Position numbers and translations under genes: made by a program
Assembly: GCA_964519585.1 (NCBI GenBank)
Contig: CAZFIO010000013.1
Location: 1 to 22,738, forward strand
Direction of reading: 5' to 3'
DNA length: 22,738 nucleotides
From: CAZFIO01 sp964519585
GTDB lineage: Bacteria > Bacillota > Clostridia > Tissierellales > Tissierellaceae
In this document: piece by piece, positions 8,325-17,210 of the stretch
Position numbering within the stretch: the first letter of the stretch is position 1
How the letters are laid out: each line of letters opens with the position of its first letter
Notes under the pieces: generated by a model
Databases searched by the model: none
Seen by the model: only the letters and a program-made list of their open reading frames with translations
Told to the model about the DNA's origin: nothing

Positions 8325-9560
8325 ATGAAAAATTTTGATGAAAAATTTAGTTCTTATGCAAAACTTATTGTTGAAGTAGGAGTAAATCTTCAAAAAGGTG
8401 AACCCCTAGTAGTATCAGCCCCAGTGGAGGGTGCAGATTTCGTAAGGCTACTTGCAAAAGAGGCCTATAATCAAGGAGCAACCAATGTCCATATAAACTG
8501 GCGTGATGATGAACTTACAAAACTTAAGTATGACCATGCCCCTATGGAAGTATTTGAAAACTTTCCCAAATGGTATGCAGATGCCCAAGAGGACTTTGCA
8601 GAAAAGGGTGCCTGCTTTATTTCTATATCTGCAGAAGATCCACAGCTCCTTAAGGAGGCAGACCCAAAGAAAATAGCAACTTATAATAAATCTTCCTCTA
8701 AGGCTTTGAAAAAGTGGATGGACTACACTATGAATGATGTAAACTCCTGGTGTGTAGTATCTATTCCATCCAAGGGTTGGGCTAAAAGAGTCTTCCCAGA
8801 CCTTGCAGAAGGTGAAGCTGTAGACAAGCTTTGGGATGCTATATTTTCTGCTACAAGGATCCATACTGAGGATCCAGTAAAAGCTTGGCAGAACCACTTG
8901 GACATCTTGGAAGAAAAGATTTCACTCTTAAATGAAATGAATTTAAAAAATCTTCACTACACTTCCTCCAATGGCACCGACCTGAACGTAGAACTACCTA
9001 AGGGGCATATATGGACTGGTGGCGGTGGGAAAAATTCCAAGGGAACTTATTTTGTTGCCAATATGCCTACAGAAGAAGTTTACACCATGCCAGAAAAGAC
9101 TGGAGTAAATGGTATAGTCTATAGCACTAAGCCCTTTAACTACGGTGGAAAACTAATAGATGAATTTAAACTTGTTTTTGAAAAAGGAAAGGTTGTTGAA
9201 TTTAAAGCAAAAGTAGGAGAAGAAATATTGAAAGACCTGCTAGATATAGATGAGGGGGCTAGATATTTGGGTGAAGTAGCTCTGGTTCCTTATGATTCAC
9301 CAATCTCCAATTCCAATATAGTCTTTATGAATACCCTTTTTGATGAAAATGCCTCCTGCCACTTTGCCCTAGGCAAGGCCTACCCTACCAATATCTTAAA
9401 TGGTGCAAGTATGAATGATGAAGAACTTGAGGCCCATGGGGTCAATAACTCTCTAATACACGAAGATTTTATGGTTGGAACAGAAGATTTATCAATAGTA
9501 GGAGAAAATCAAAAAGGTGAAAAAATTCAAATATTTAAGGATGGAAATTGGAGTATTTAA
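8325..9560 (+). CDS. M29-family metallo-aminopeptidase (AmpS/PepS type)
   Basis: A cytoplasmic broad-specificity aminopeptidase of 411 residues, likely recycling peptides. The start is ATG 8325 (MKNFDEKFSS), behind GAGGTGG at 8315-8321; an ATG at 8313 would lie on that ribosome binding site. The N-terminal half (YAKLIVEVGVNLQKGEPLVV) and the C-terminal catalytic half fit the family. Expected metal ligands are visible: Glu250 or Glu251 in NMPTEEVYTMPE, Glu317 in LGEVALV, His346 in FDENASCHFALG, and His379 and Asp381 in HEDFMVGT. Length is normal for M29. It is divergent from the phosphodiesterase gene and is the only intact plus-strand gene in the window. Confidence 0.95.
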   Translation: MKNFDEKFSSYAKLIVEVGVNLQKGEPLVVSAPVEGADFVRLLAKEAYNQGATNVHINWRDDELTKLKYDHAPMEVFENFPKWYADAQEDFAEKGACFISISAEDPQLLKEADPKKIATYNKSSSKALKKWMDYTMNDVNSWCVVSIPSKGWAKRVFPDLAEGEAVDKLWDAIFSATRIHTEDPVKAWQNHLDILEEKISLLNEMNLKNLHYTSSNGTDLNVELPKGHIWTGGGGKNSKGTYFVANMPTEEVYTMPEKTGVNGIVYSTKPFNYGGKLIDEFKLVFEKGKVVEFKAKVGEEILKDLLDIDEGARYLGEVALVPYDSPISNSNIVFMNTLFDENASCHFALGKAYPTNILNGASMNDEELEAHGVNNSLIHEDFMVGTEDLSIVGENQKGEKIQIFKDGNWSI

Positions 9561-9569
9561 GTTTAGAAG

Positions 9570-9818
9570 GGATTGATTCTATATATCCAGTCCAGCTCGA
9601 AGCCAAAGGGATATAAAATTAAGGGTCCAGAGGCTATGATAATTATTATTACTGGCAAGACATATAAGCCCTCAACTACATAGATAATATATGGAGAATT
9701 TAGGCTTAAGGATGTTGGTGACCTATGGGGCTTAGATATGGATGAAACCCAACACAGTTTTCCTAAACACTATGGGAAATTAGTAATTGCCTCGGATGGA
9801 GAGAACCTAGTTAGTTAG
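9570..9818 (+). pseudogene. Probable gene remnant downstream of the aminopeptidase
   Basis: The 350-base gap after the aminopeptidase holds no intact gene. One plus-strand frame reads like protein on both sides of a single TAG at 9681: first GLILYIQSSSKPKGYKIKG and MIIIITGKTYKPSTT, then IIYGEFRLKDVGDLWGLDMD and KHYGKLVIASDGENLVS, ending at TAG 9816-9818. Residue composition (charged, Gly/Asp-rich, no long low-complexity stretch) suggests decayed coding sequence. There is no convincing start codon with a ribosome binding site. The family is not recognised. A chance open frame cannot be excluded. Confidence 0.4.
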
Positions 9819-9860
9819 GTATGCATCAGCCAGTTCAGGAAATAGAACTCTAATAAAACA

Positions 9861-9890
9861 AAAAACAGCAAGCCTCTCCTTGCTGTTTTT
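9861..9890. terminator. Bidirectional terminator between the aminopeptidase side and ilvE
   Basis: Perfect 12-bp stem AAAAACAGCAAG (9861-9872) / CTTGCTGTTTTT (9879-9890) with a 6-nt loop. An A-run on one side and a T-run on the other allow it to stop transcripts from both converging directions. It is 21 nt past the ilvE stop. Confidence 0.85.
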
Positions 9891-9911
9891 ACTTGCTCTC
9901 ATTATTTTCAA

Positions 9912-10826
9912 TTAATACACCGGTGTACACAAATGAGCGTATTTTGGGTTGTTGCCTTTTGTTAATCCATCAAATAGTGCCTTTAGTTCTTTACATACTT
10001 TGCCTTCTTGTCCATCTGCTACAGTTCTTCTATCTACTTCTACTACTCCTGTAACTTCCATGGCTGTCCCACTGAAGAAGACTTCATCTGCATTATAAAG
10101 TTCTGTTCTTGACACACTTCTTTCTACTACTTCCATGCCTAGTTCTTTTTCAGCTAGTTCAATTACCACTGCCCTAGTTATTCCCTCTAGGATGTCATCT
10201 GATACAGGAGGGGTGATTAACTTACCATTTTTCACTAGGAAGATATTTTCTGCTGCTCCTTCACATACAAAGCCTTGGTTTGTTAGGAAGATTGCCTCAT
10301 CAAATCCATTGCCTACTGCCTCAAAGGAGGCTAGAGCTGAGTTTAAGTACCCACCTGTAGCCTTGGTTCTAGGTGGTAGCATGGTATCAGATATCCTTCT
10401 CCAAGAGCTTACTGCTACCTTTAATACATCTTTCCCCATATAGGAACCTAGTGGTTGGGTGTAGATTACTATCCTATCATCTTTATCAAATAGGGATGGG
10501 CTAAGTTCTTCTGAACCTTTGTATACTAGGGGTCTAATATATGTGGTTGTTTTGCATTTATTTTTCTTTAATACTTCTACTGTCCACTGACATAATTCTT
10601 CTACTGTATATGGAATATTCATGTTTAAGGTTTTGCACGAGTTTAATAGTCTTTCATAGTGTTCTTTTAGGGCAAAGCCATATAATTGTTGTTTTTCCTC
10701 ATCCCAATAGGCCCTAATTCCTTCAAAACATCCTAGCCCATAGTTTAAAGCCTTGGATCGGATGCTTACTTTTACTTGATTTTCTTCAACTATTTGGCCT
10801 TGATAAAATACGTATGATTTCTCCAT
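9912..10826 (-). CDS. ilvE: Branched-chain amino acid aminotransferase
   Basis: PLP-dependent fold-type IV transaminase that makes Val, Ile and Leu from their 2-oxo acids with glutamate. The preferred start is ATG 10826 (MEKSYVFYQG, 304 residues), because AGAGG (10836-10840) is 9 nt before it. An upstream ATG at 10835 would sit directly on that site. Key landmarks, numbered from the upstream ATG: NYGLGCFEGIRAY (31-43), the catalytic lysine Lys158 in PPRTKATGGYLNS, CEGAAENIFLV (191-201) with the Glu that contacts the PLP ring nitrogen, and FFSGTAMEV (253-261), the phosphate-binding region. Last gene of the ilv operon, separated from ilvD by a 200-bp spacer with 11-bp repeat arrays and closed by the terminator at 9861-9890. 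Confidence 0.96.
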   Translation of the reverse strand: MEKSYVFYQGQIVEENQVKVSIRSKALNYGLGCFEGIRAYWDEEKQQLYGFALKEHYERLLNSCKTLNMNIPYTVEELCQWTVEVLKKNKCKTTTYIRPLVYKGSEELSPSLFDKDDRIVIYTQPLGSYMGKDVLKVAVSSWRRISDTMLPPRTKATGGYLNSALASFEAVGNGFDEAIFLTNQGFVCEGAAENIFLVKNGKLITPPVSDDILEGITRAVVIELAEKELGMEVVERSVSRTELYNADEVFFSGTAMEVTGVVEVDRRTVADGQEGKVCKELKALFDGLTKGNNPKYAHLCTPVY

Positions 10827-10888
10827 CTGCTTCATCCTCTCTTGTTCTTGTTAAAAATACCAAGTTTTTGTGGACAGGGGCGTCCACC

Positions 10889-11028
10889 ACTACAATAGAA
10901 ACAATAGTCAAGCAGTAGCCTAGCAATGGTCAAACAATGGCCTAACATCTGAAGTTTCTTTTCTTTATGCTTTCCACCTTATGCATTCTGCTTTTTATTG
11001 TTCCCCTATTGTTCTGCTATTGTTCATT
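10889..11028. repeat. Facing arrays of 11-bp repeats in the ilvD-ilvE spacer
   Basis: The spacer 10836-11026 has no gene. Array one (plus strand) has four units in exact 11-bp steps from 10900 to 10943: aacaatagtca, agcagtagcct, agcaatggtca, aacaatggcct. A fifth, off-step copy (acaatag) is at 10892. Array two has three units in exact 11-bp steps from 10996 to 11028: tattgttcccc, tattgttctgc, tattgttcatt. These are the reverse complement type. The last unit runs onto the ilvD stop codon (11027-11029). The two arrays can pair in several registers. A separate 6-bp hairpin, GTGGAC / GTCCAC, is at 10870-10887. Confidence 0.85.
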
Positions 11029-12685
11029 AAGGTATACATACAGCCCCTGTGGATGCTGAGGTTACTATCTTTTCATACTTAGCTAGATAGCCTTTTACCT
11101 CCACCTTTTTTGGCACCCATTTCTCTTTTCTTTTCCTTAATTCTTCATCATCTATTACAAAGTTTAGACTCCCTTTTACCATATCTATTTTAACTTCATC
11201 CCCATCTTCTACAAAGGCTATGGGTCCTCCTACACATGCTTCTGGTGATACATGACCTATGGAGGCTCCCCTAGTTGCTCCTGAAAATCTTCCATCTGTC
11301 ACTAGAGCTACGTCCTTATCCAAGCCCATTCCTGCTAGGGCTGAGGTTGGGGTTAGCATTTCTCTCATTCCAGGTCCACCCTTAGGCCCCTCATACCTTA
11401 TAACTAGGACTTCCCCCTTCTTGATTTTACCTCCAAGGATTGCATCTACTGATTCTTCCTCACTATCAAAGACTCTAGCAGGTCCCTGATGGACTAGCAT
11501 CTCATCAGCTACAGCTGATCTTTTTACAACTGCCCCATCTGGTGCTAAATTGCCTCTTAGAACTGCAATTCCTCCAGTTTCACTAAAGGGCGCCTCTACA
11601 GATGCAATAATCTTATTATCCAAAACCTTATAGTCATCTATAATTTCCCCTAGGCTTTTTCCTGTTACATTTATAATATTTAAGTCCAGTAAGTCCCTTT
11701 TACTCAATTCATTCATTACTGCCATTACTCCACCTGCATCATGTAGGTCTTCTATATGATAGGGACCAGCAGGTCTTAACCTACAAAGGTTTGGTGTTTT
11801 TTCGCTTATTTCATTGATTATATCTAGGTTCATTTCTATTCCTGCTTCATAGGCTATGGCCAGTAGGTGTAGAACTGTATTGCTTGAACAACCTAGGGCC
11901 ATATCCACTGCAAGGGCATTGTTAAAGGCTTCTTGAGTCAAGATTTGACTTGGTGTAATATTCTTTTCAACCAAGTTCATTACTGCCATTCCTGCATAGG
12001 TTGCCAGCCTATACCTATCTGCATATACTGCAGGTATAGTTCCATTTCCAGGTAATCCCAACCCTAGGGCTTCTGTCATACAGTTCATTGAATTGGCTGT
12101 AAACATTCCAGAGCAAGATCCACAAGAAGGGCAGGCACTATTTTCTAATTCAATTAATTCTTCCTCAGTCATGGTACCAGCACTTACAGAACCTACAGCT
12201 TCAAATACTGTGCTTAGGTCTACCTTTTTTCCCCTTACTTTACCAGCTAGCATGGGTCCTCCACTTACTACTACTGTAGGAATATCTATCCTAGCAGCTG
12301 CCATTAGCATACCTGGTACTGACTTATCGCAGTTAGGTATCATTACTAATCCATCAAGTCCATGAGCCATAGCCATGACTTCTGTTGAATCAGCTATGAT
12401 TTCCCTACTTACAAGGGAGTATTTCATACCTTCATGATTCATGGCTATACCATCACATACAGATATGGATGGAAATTCTAGGGGGGTACCTCCAGCCATT
12501 AATACTCCCTTTTTCACAGCTTCAGCTATTTCCCTTAAATGCTTATGTCCGGGAACTATTTCATTGAAGGAGTTTACTACTCCTATAAGTGGCTTTTTTA
12601 TTTCTTCATTGGTTAATCCCAAGGCTTTCAATAAGGACCTATGAGGTGCTTTTTCTATTCCAGTTTTCACCTTACTACTATTCAT
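11027..12685 (-). CDS. ilvD: Dihydroxy-acid dehydratase
   Basis: Iron-sulfur enzyme that dehydrates 2,3-dihydroxy-isovalerate and 2,3-dihydroxy-3-methylvalerate to the 2-oxo acids, the step before transamination. The 552 residues match the usual length. Cluster and active site motifs are present: Cys119 in IPNCDKSVPGML, Cys188 region in ACPSCGSCSGMFTANSMN, and DGRFSGATRGASIGH near the C-terminus with the likely base Ser. Start ATG 12685 follows GGGGG about 7 nt upstream, only 12 nt after the ilvC stop, so the two are probably translated from the same message. Its stop codon is embedded in the first unit of an 11-bp repeat array. Confidence 0.97.
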   Translation of the reverse strand: MNSSKVKTGIEKAPHRSLLKALGLTNEEIKKPLIGVVNSFNEIVPGHKHLREIAEAVKKGVLMAGGTPLEFPSISVCDGIAMNHEGMKYSLVSREIIADSTEVMAMAHGLDGLVMIPNCDKSVPGMLMAAARIDIPTVVVSGGPMLAGKVRGKKVDLSTVFEAVGSVSAGTMTEEELIELENSACPSCGSCSGMFTANSMNCMTEALGLGLPGNGTIPAVYADRYRLATYAGMAVMNLVEKNITPSQILTQEAFNNALAVDMALGCSSNTVLHLLAIAYEAGIEMNLDIINEISEKTPNLCRLRPAGPYHIEDLHDAGGVMAVMNELSKRDLLDLNIINVTGKSLGEIIDDYKVLDNKIIASVEAPFSETGGIAVLRGNLAPDGAVVKRSAVADEMLVHQGPARVFDSEEESVDAILGGKIKKGEVLVIRYEGPKGGPGMREMLTPTSALAGMGLDKDVALVTDGRFSGATRGASIGHVSPEACVGGPIAFVEDGDEVKIDMVKGSLNFVIDDEELRKRKEKWVPKKVEVKGYLAKYEKIVTSASTGAVCIP

Positions 12686-12697
12686 CTTTTTGCCCCC

Positions 12698-13690
12698 TTA
12701 TTTCTTTAACCAGCTCATCATGCCCCTAAGTTTCTTTCCTACTATTTCAACTGGATGTTCTGCTTCTAGTCTTCTTTTTGACCCAAAGAATGGTCTGTTT
12801 ACCTTGTTTTCAACTAGCCAATTCTTTGCAAATGTACCATCTTGTACCTCACTTAAAACCTTCCTCATTTCCTTTCTTGTTTCTTCTGTTATTATTCTTT
12901 TACCAACTGCATAGTCTCCATATTCAGCTGTATCACTGATGGAATACCTCATATAGGAAAATCCACCTTCATTTATTAAATCTATGATCAATTTCATTTC
13001 ATGTATACATTCAAAATATGCACTTTCAGGACTATATCCAGCTTCAACCAAGGTATCAAATCCTGCCTTCATAAGTTCTGTAACACCACCACAAAGTACT
13101 GCCTGCTCCCCAAACAGATCTGTTTCTGTCTCTTCTTTAAATGTTGTATCAAGAACTCCTGCCCTTGAACCACCAATTCCTGCTGCATAAGCTAGTCCTA
13201 CATCATGAGTGTCACCACTTACATCTTGATGAACTGCTATTAGGCAGGGTACTCCTTTCCCATCCTGGTATTGGCTCCTTACTGTATGCCCTGGTCCCTT
13301 TGGTGCTATCATAAATACATTTACATCTGCTGGCGGCACTATTTGTCCATAGTGGATGTTGAATCCATGGGCAAAGGCCAAGTATTTTCCCTTGCTAAGG
13401 TTTGGTCTTATGTCTTTTTCAAATAAGCCTACCTGCTTTTCGTCATTGATAAGTATCATAATCACATCAGCTTCTTTTGCTGCCTCTCCTGCTGTAGTTA
13501 CCTTAAGTCCTGCCTCTGCTGCCTTGTTCCAGGACTTGCTTCCTTCATAAAGTCCTACAGTTACATCTACTCCAGATTCATAAAGATTTAAAGCATGGGC
13601 ATGACCCTGACTACCAAATCCTATAACTGCTACCTTTTTTCCATTTAATTTTTCTAAATTACAATCATTTTCATAATACATTTTTGCCAT
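12698..13690 (-). CDS. ilvC: Ketol-acid reductoisomerase, class I short form
   Basis: Isomerises and reduces 2-acetolactate or 2-aceto-2-hydroxybutyrate. The 330 residues are typical of class I. The N-terminal Rossmann fold has GFGSQGHAHALNL (24-36). The cofactor-phosphate loop reads VGLYEGSKSW (45-54): Tyr48 stands where many family members have Arg, while Ser51 and Ser53 remain, so NADPH preference is likely but not certain. The knotted C-terminal domain has DLFGEQAVLCGG and ECIHEMKLI with the metal-binding acidic residues. Start ATG 13690 has GGAGAG 6 nt upstream. It lies between ilvN (49-nt gap) and ilvD (12-nt gap). Confidence 0.97.
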   Translation of the reverse strand: MAKMYYENDCNLEKLNGKKVAVIGFGSQGHAHALNLYESGVDVTVGLYEGSKSWNKAAEAGLKVTTAGEAAKEADVIMILINDEKQVGLFEKDIRPNLSKGKYLAFAHGFNIHYGQIVPPADVNVFMIAPKGPGHTVRSQYQDGKGVPCLIAVHQDVSGDTHDVGLAYAAGIGGSRAGVLDTTFKEETETDLFGEQAVLCGGVTELMKAGFDTLVEAGYSPESAYFECIHEMKLIIDLINEGGFSYMRYSISDTAEYGDYAVGKRIITEETRKEMRKVLSEVQDGTFAKNWLVENKVNRPFFGSKRRLEAEHPVEIVGKKLRGMMSWLKK

Positions 13691-13739
13691 TTTTATCTCT
13701 CCTTTTTTATTTAAGTTAAAAGCCTAAAGCATAAAGTTG

Positions 13740-14228
13740 CTACATCTTTTCTCCCCGGCTCATAGCCAGTACTCCTGTTTTTGCAATTTCTAGTATTCCA
13801 AAGTTTTTCATTATTTCTACAAATCCCTTAAGCTTGCTTACCTCTCCGGTCAGTTCTACCACTAGAGAAGAGGGGCCTACATCTAGGATGTTTCCTCTGT
13901 ATATATCTGCAATTTGTACTATTTGAGGTCTTGTATCATTGTCTGCCCTTACCTTTAAAAGCATTAGTTCTCTTCTGATAGTACCTTCTTCAGGAAATAT
14001 TTTTACCTTAACCACATCTACTATCTTGTATACTTGTTTTTGAATTTGATCCAGGGTCTCCTGGTCCCCTTCCACAGTAAGGGTTAGTCTTGCATAGTCT
14101 TCTACATTGGTTACTCCGGCTGTCATCTTTTTTACAAAATATCCCCTTCTGTTAAACATGGACATTATTCTTGCAACTATTCCATTGGTGTTTTTAGTTA
14201 TAATCAGCATTTCATAGGTTTTATTCAT
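13740..14228 (-). CDS. ilvN: Acetolactate synthase small (regulatory) subunit
   Basis: Regulatory partner of IlvB that gives activity and feedback control by branched-chain amino acids. An N-terminal ACT domain (LIITKNTNGIVARIMSMFNRRGY ... LTLTV, about residues 5-75) is followed by the family's C-terminal domain. I choose ATG 14228 (MNKTYEMLII, 162 residues). It overlaps the last 8 nt of ilvB (ATGAATAA), which gives translational coupling and matches the family start. A longer frame to 14252 adds only eight residues read inside ilvB. Family members are usually about 160-170 residues. Confidence 0.95.
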   Translation of the reverse strand: MNKTYEMLIITKNTNGIVARIMSMFNRRGYFVKKMTAGVTNVEDYARLTLTVEGDQETLDQIQKQVYKIVDVVKVKIFPEEGTIRRELMLLKVRADNDTRPQIVQIADIYRGNILDVGPSSLVVELTGEVSKLKGFVEIMKNFGILEIAKTGVLAMSRGEKM

Positions 14229-15939
14229 GACCCAACACCCCTTTTTTACCAACTATATCTGAAGCAGAACCACCTGAAGGTATCATGGGAAGTACATTTG
14301 CTTCTTTCTCAACTATACATTCTATAATTGTTCCCTCATCTGATTTTATCAACTTTTCTAGCTTGTTTTCTAAGTCTTCCCTTGTTTCAATCCTAGCAAA
14401 TCCTAGTCCATAGGCCTCTGCAATTTTACTGAAGTCAGGATTTATACTTAAGTCCACAAAGGAGTACCTTTTTTCATTGAACAATTCCTGCCACTGCCTT
14501 ACCATTCCTAGATAGGAGTTGTTAATTATTATTACTTTTATAGGAAGTTTGTATTGGGATATCATCATTAATTCTTGAACAGTCATTTGGATGCCCCCAT
14601 CACCAAGTATAGCCACTACCCTTTCATTGGGTTTAGCTACCTGGGCTCCTATAGAGGCTGGAAGTCCATAGCCCATGGTTCCTGCTCCACCAGAAGTTAG
14701 TATGGTGTTTGGTCTATTGAAATCTATATACTGGGCTACCCACATTTGGTGTTGGCCTACATCTGTGGCAACTATATATTCTCCCTTTAATATAGTGTTG
14801 AGATATTCCAGTACTTCCTGGGGCATAAGTCGGTTTTCCTTACTCTTGTCATAAACCAAGGGGTATTCTTCCTTCCAACTTAGGATTTTCTTATGCCATT
14901 CTTCATGCTGTATTTTCCCTATATCCTCACTAAATCTTTCTAGGACATTTTTCAAGTCTCCAACTATAGGTACATCAACCTTCTTGTTTTTTCCTATTTC
15001 TGCTGGATCTATATCTATATGGATTATCTTTGCATTTTCACCGAACTTTTCTGGTTTTCCTGCTATCCTATCATCAAACCTTATACCTGCAGCTATAATT
15101 AAGTCGGTTTCTATGGTAGCATAATTTGCTGCTACAGTCCCATGCATACCTAGCATTCCTAGGTTTAGTTCGTGGTTGCTAGGAAAGGACCCTAGCCCCA
15201 GAAGGGTTGTAGTTACAGGTATATCTGACTCCTCTGCAAACTTCATCAGATCCTTGGATGCCTTTGACTTTAATACACCGGCCCCAGCAATTATTAGGGG
15301 TTTCTTGGATTTTTTTATTAGGTTTATAGCTATCTTTACCTGCCTTGGATGACCTAGTATTGTAGGATCATAACCAGGTAGGTTTAATTCCCTAGAGTAT
15401 AGCTTTTCATATTCGCTATATTCTATTTCTGCCATCTGTATATCCTTAGGTATATCTATGAGTACTGGCCCTGGCCTACCTGTTGTGGCTATATAGTAGG
15501 ATTCCTTTATAATTCTAGGTAGATCTCTTATGTCGGTAACCAGTCTACTATCCTTAGTGATTGGTAGGGTGATTCCTACAATATCACTTTCTTGGAAGGC
15601 ATCCTTACCTAGTAAGTTGGAAGTTACCTGGCCAGTAATAACCATCAAGGGTACTGAATCCATGTGGGCCGTCATAACCCCTGTAACAGTGTTTGTTGCA
15701 CCTGGCCCTGAGGTGGCTATACATACCCCTATTCTTCCGGAAGCCCTAGCATAACCATCTGCCTCATGGGCTGCCCCCTGCTCATGTCTAGAAAAGTAAT
15801 GGTTTATTTTCTTGAATTTATATATCTCATCATAGATTGGAATTACAGCTCCTCCAGGATAACCGAATACATCCCTAATTCCTAACCTATATAAAGATTC
15901 TAGTAAAATTCTAGATCCATTTATCATTTTATTCTTCAT
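14221..15939 (-). CDS. ilvB: Acetolactate synthase large (catalytic) subunit
   Basis: ThDP- and FAD-dependent enzyme that condenses pyruvate with pyruvate or 2-oxobutanoate, the first common step to Val/Leu and Ile. The 572 residues are full length. The catalytic Glu53 lies in SRHEQGAAHEADGYAR, and the ThDP/metal motif runs from GDGG (446-449) to NN (473-474). GYPGGAVIPIYD and the C-terminal MIPSGGSASD are typical of biosynthetic AHAS rather than catabolic acetolactate synthase. Start ATG 15939 has GAGGTG 5 nt away. It follows ilvA by 17 nt and overlaps ilvN by 8 nt. Confidence 0.97.
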   Translation of the reverse strand: MKNKMINGSRILLESLYRLGIRDVFGYPGGAVIPIYDEIYKFKKINHYFSRHEQGAAHEADGYARASGRIGVCIATSGPGATNTVTGVMTAHMDSVPLMVITGQVTSNLLGKDAFQESDIVGITLPITKDSRLVTDIRDLPRIIKESYYIATTGRPGPVLIDIPKDIQMAEIEYSEYEKLYSRELNLPGYDPTILGHPRQVKIAINLIKKSKKPLIIAGAGVLKSKASKDLMKFAEESDIPVTTTLLGLGSFPSNHELNLGMLGMHGTVAANYATIETDLIIAAGIRFDDRIAGKPEKFGENAKIIHIDIDPAEIGKNKKVDVPIVGDLKNVLERFSEDIGKIQHEEWHKKILSWKEEYPLVYDKSKENRLMPQEVLEYLNTILKGEYIVATDVGQHQMWVAQYIDFNRPNTILTSGGAGTMGYGLPASIGAQVAKPNERVVAILGDGGIQMTVQELMMISQYKLPIKVIIINNSYLGMVRQWQELFNEKRYSFVDLSINPDFSKIAEAYGLGFARIETREDLENKLEKLIKSDEGTIIECIVEKEANVLPMIPSGGSASDIVGKKGVLGHE

Positions 15940-15956
15940 TTCTTCACCTCTTATTA

Positions 15957-17165
15957 CTAATGGTTATCTCTTATTTCTATCTTAAAGCTATTTTCCTTCA
16001 TGGTTTCTATGATTTTCTGTATGTGTTCTTGTCCATTGGTTTCTACGGTAACCTGTAGCTCTACATCATGGAACCTATCTAGATTTATAAATTGATTGTG
16101 ATCCAGTTTTACTACATTGGCATTGAGCTCTGCCAAAACCTGTGATACCTTAACCAATTGTCCTGGAGTATCAGGTAGGTAGACAGAAAACTTAAATATT
16201 CTTCCCCTAGCCACCAGACCCTTATTTATCAGTGATGATATGGTAAGTACATCTATATTGCCTCCACTAAGTATGGCTACAACCTTTTTATTTCTTTCTT
16301 TTAATTTCTTTGCTCCAGCTATAGATAAGATTCCTGAGTTTTCGACTATAAGCTTATGTTTTTCCACCAGCACGAAGAAGGATTCCATTAATTCATAATC
16401 AGACACTGTTATAATTTCATCTACATATTTATTTATATAATTAAAGGTTATTTCACCAATTCTTTTAACTGCAGTTCCATCTGCAATGGTCAGGCAATCC
16501 TTAAGTTCTAAAACATTGCCATTCTTAACTGCTGCTATGGCACTGGCTGCCCCCTCAGGCTCAACGCCAATCACCTTGATTTTTGGGTTAATTTGTTTGG
16601 CAGCTGCCGCTACACCAGAAATTAGACCTCCACCGCCTATAGGAACCATAAGTATATCTGTATCAGGTATCTCCTCTAGGATTTCTAGGGCTATAGACCC
16701 CTGGCCTTCTATCACATCTTCATCATTGAAGGGATGGATAAATACATAACCCTTTTCCTTTTGAAGTTCACAGGCCTTGGCATAGGCATCATCATAGGCA
16801 TAACCATGAAGTACAACTTCAGCTCCGTATTTTTTTGTTGCATCAACTTTTATTAAGGGTGCATGTGCTGGCATAACTATGGTTGATTTAATTCCAAGTT
16901 TTTCTGCTGCATAGGCAACTCCCTGGGCATGATTGCCTGCTGAAGATGCTATAACTCCTTTTTTCTTTTCTTCATCAGATAGCTTAACCATCTTGTTGTA
17001 GGCTCCCCTTAGTTTGAAGGATCCTGTCCTTTGTAGGTTTTCTGGTTTAATATATACCTGATTTCCTGATTCCTGTGAAAACACCTCACTATGAATAATT
17101 TTTGTCTTGTCTATAACAGTCCCTAATCTTTCTCTTGCTTCCATGAAATTGTATAATCTTAACAT
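15957..17165 (-). CDS. ilvA: Threonine ammonia-lyase (threonine deaminase) with one ACT domain
   Basis: PLP fold-type II enzyme converting threonine to 2-oxobutanoate, the entry into isoleucine synthesis. The PLP lysine is Lys51 in TGSFKLRGAYNK. SSAGNHAQG (74-82) and the PLP phosphate loop IGGGGL (176-181) are present. Residues about 324-400 form a single ACT domain, so this is the 402-residue short type rather than the approximately 510-residue enterobacterial form. The motif VENSGILSIAG (274-284) differs slightly from the common VEPSGA form. Start ATG 17165 follows GGGGAGGAG closely. As first gene behind the Ile-type T-box it commits the operon to isoleucine supply. A catabolic role is possible for such short enzymes but the operon argues for biosynthesis. 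Confidence 0.94.
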   Translation of the reverse strand: MLRLYNFMEARERLGTVIDKTKIIHSEVFSQESGNQVYIKPENLQRTGSFKLRGAYNKMVKLSDEEKKKGVIASSAGNHAQGVAYAAEKLGIKSTIVMPAHAPLIKVDATKKYGAEVVLHGYAYDDAYAKACELQKEKGYVFIHPFNDEDVIEGQGSIALEILEEIPDTDILMVPIGGGGLISGVAAAAKQINPKIKVIGVEPEGAASAIAAVKNGNVLELKDCLTIADGTAVKRIGEITFNYINKYVDEIITVSDYELMESFFVLVEKHKLIVENSGILSIAGAKKLKERNKKVVAILSGGNIDVLTISSLINKGLVARGRIFKFSVYLPDTPGQLVKVSQVLAELNANVVKLDHNQFINLDRFHDVELQVTVETNGQEHIQKIIETMKENSFKIEIRDNH

Positions 17166-17210
17166 AAGCTCCTCCCCTTAAAACATTATTAGAACTCTGA
17201 ATTTAATAAT

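Noticed and set aside
8448..8897. Minus-strand open frame of 149 codons inside the aminopeptidase gene
   Set aside because: Antisense shadow of a gene with complete metal-binding motifs; no ribosome binding site or family resemblance.
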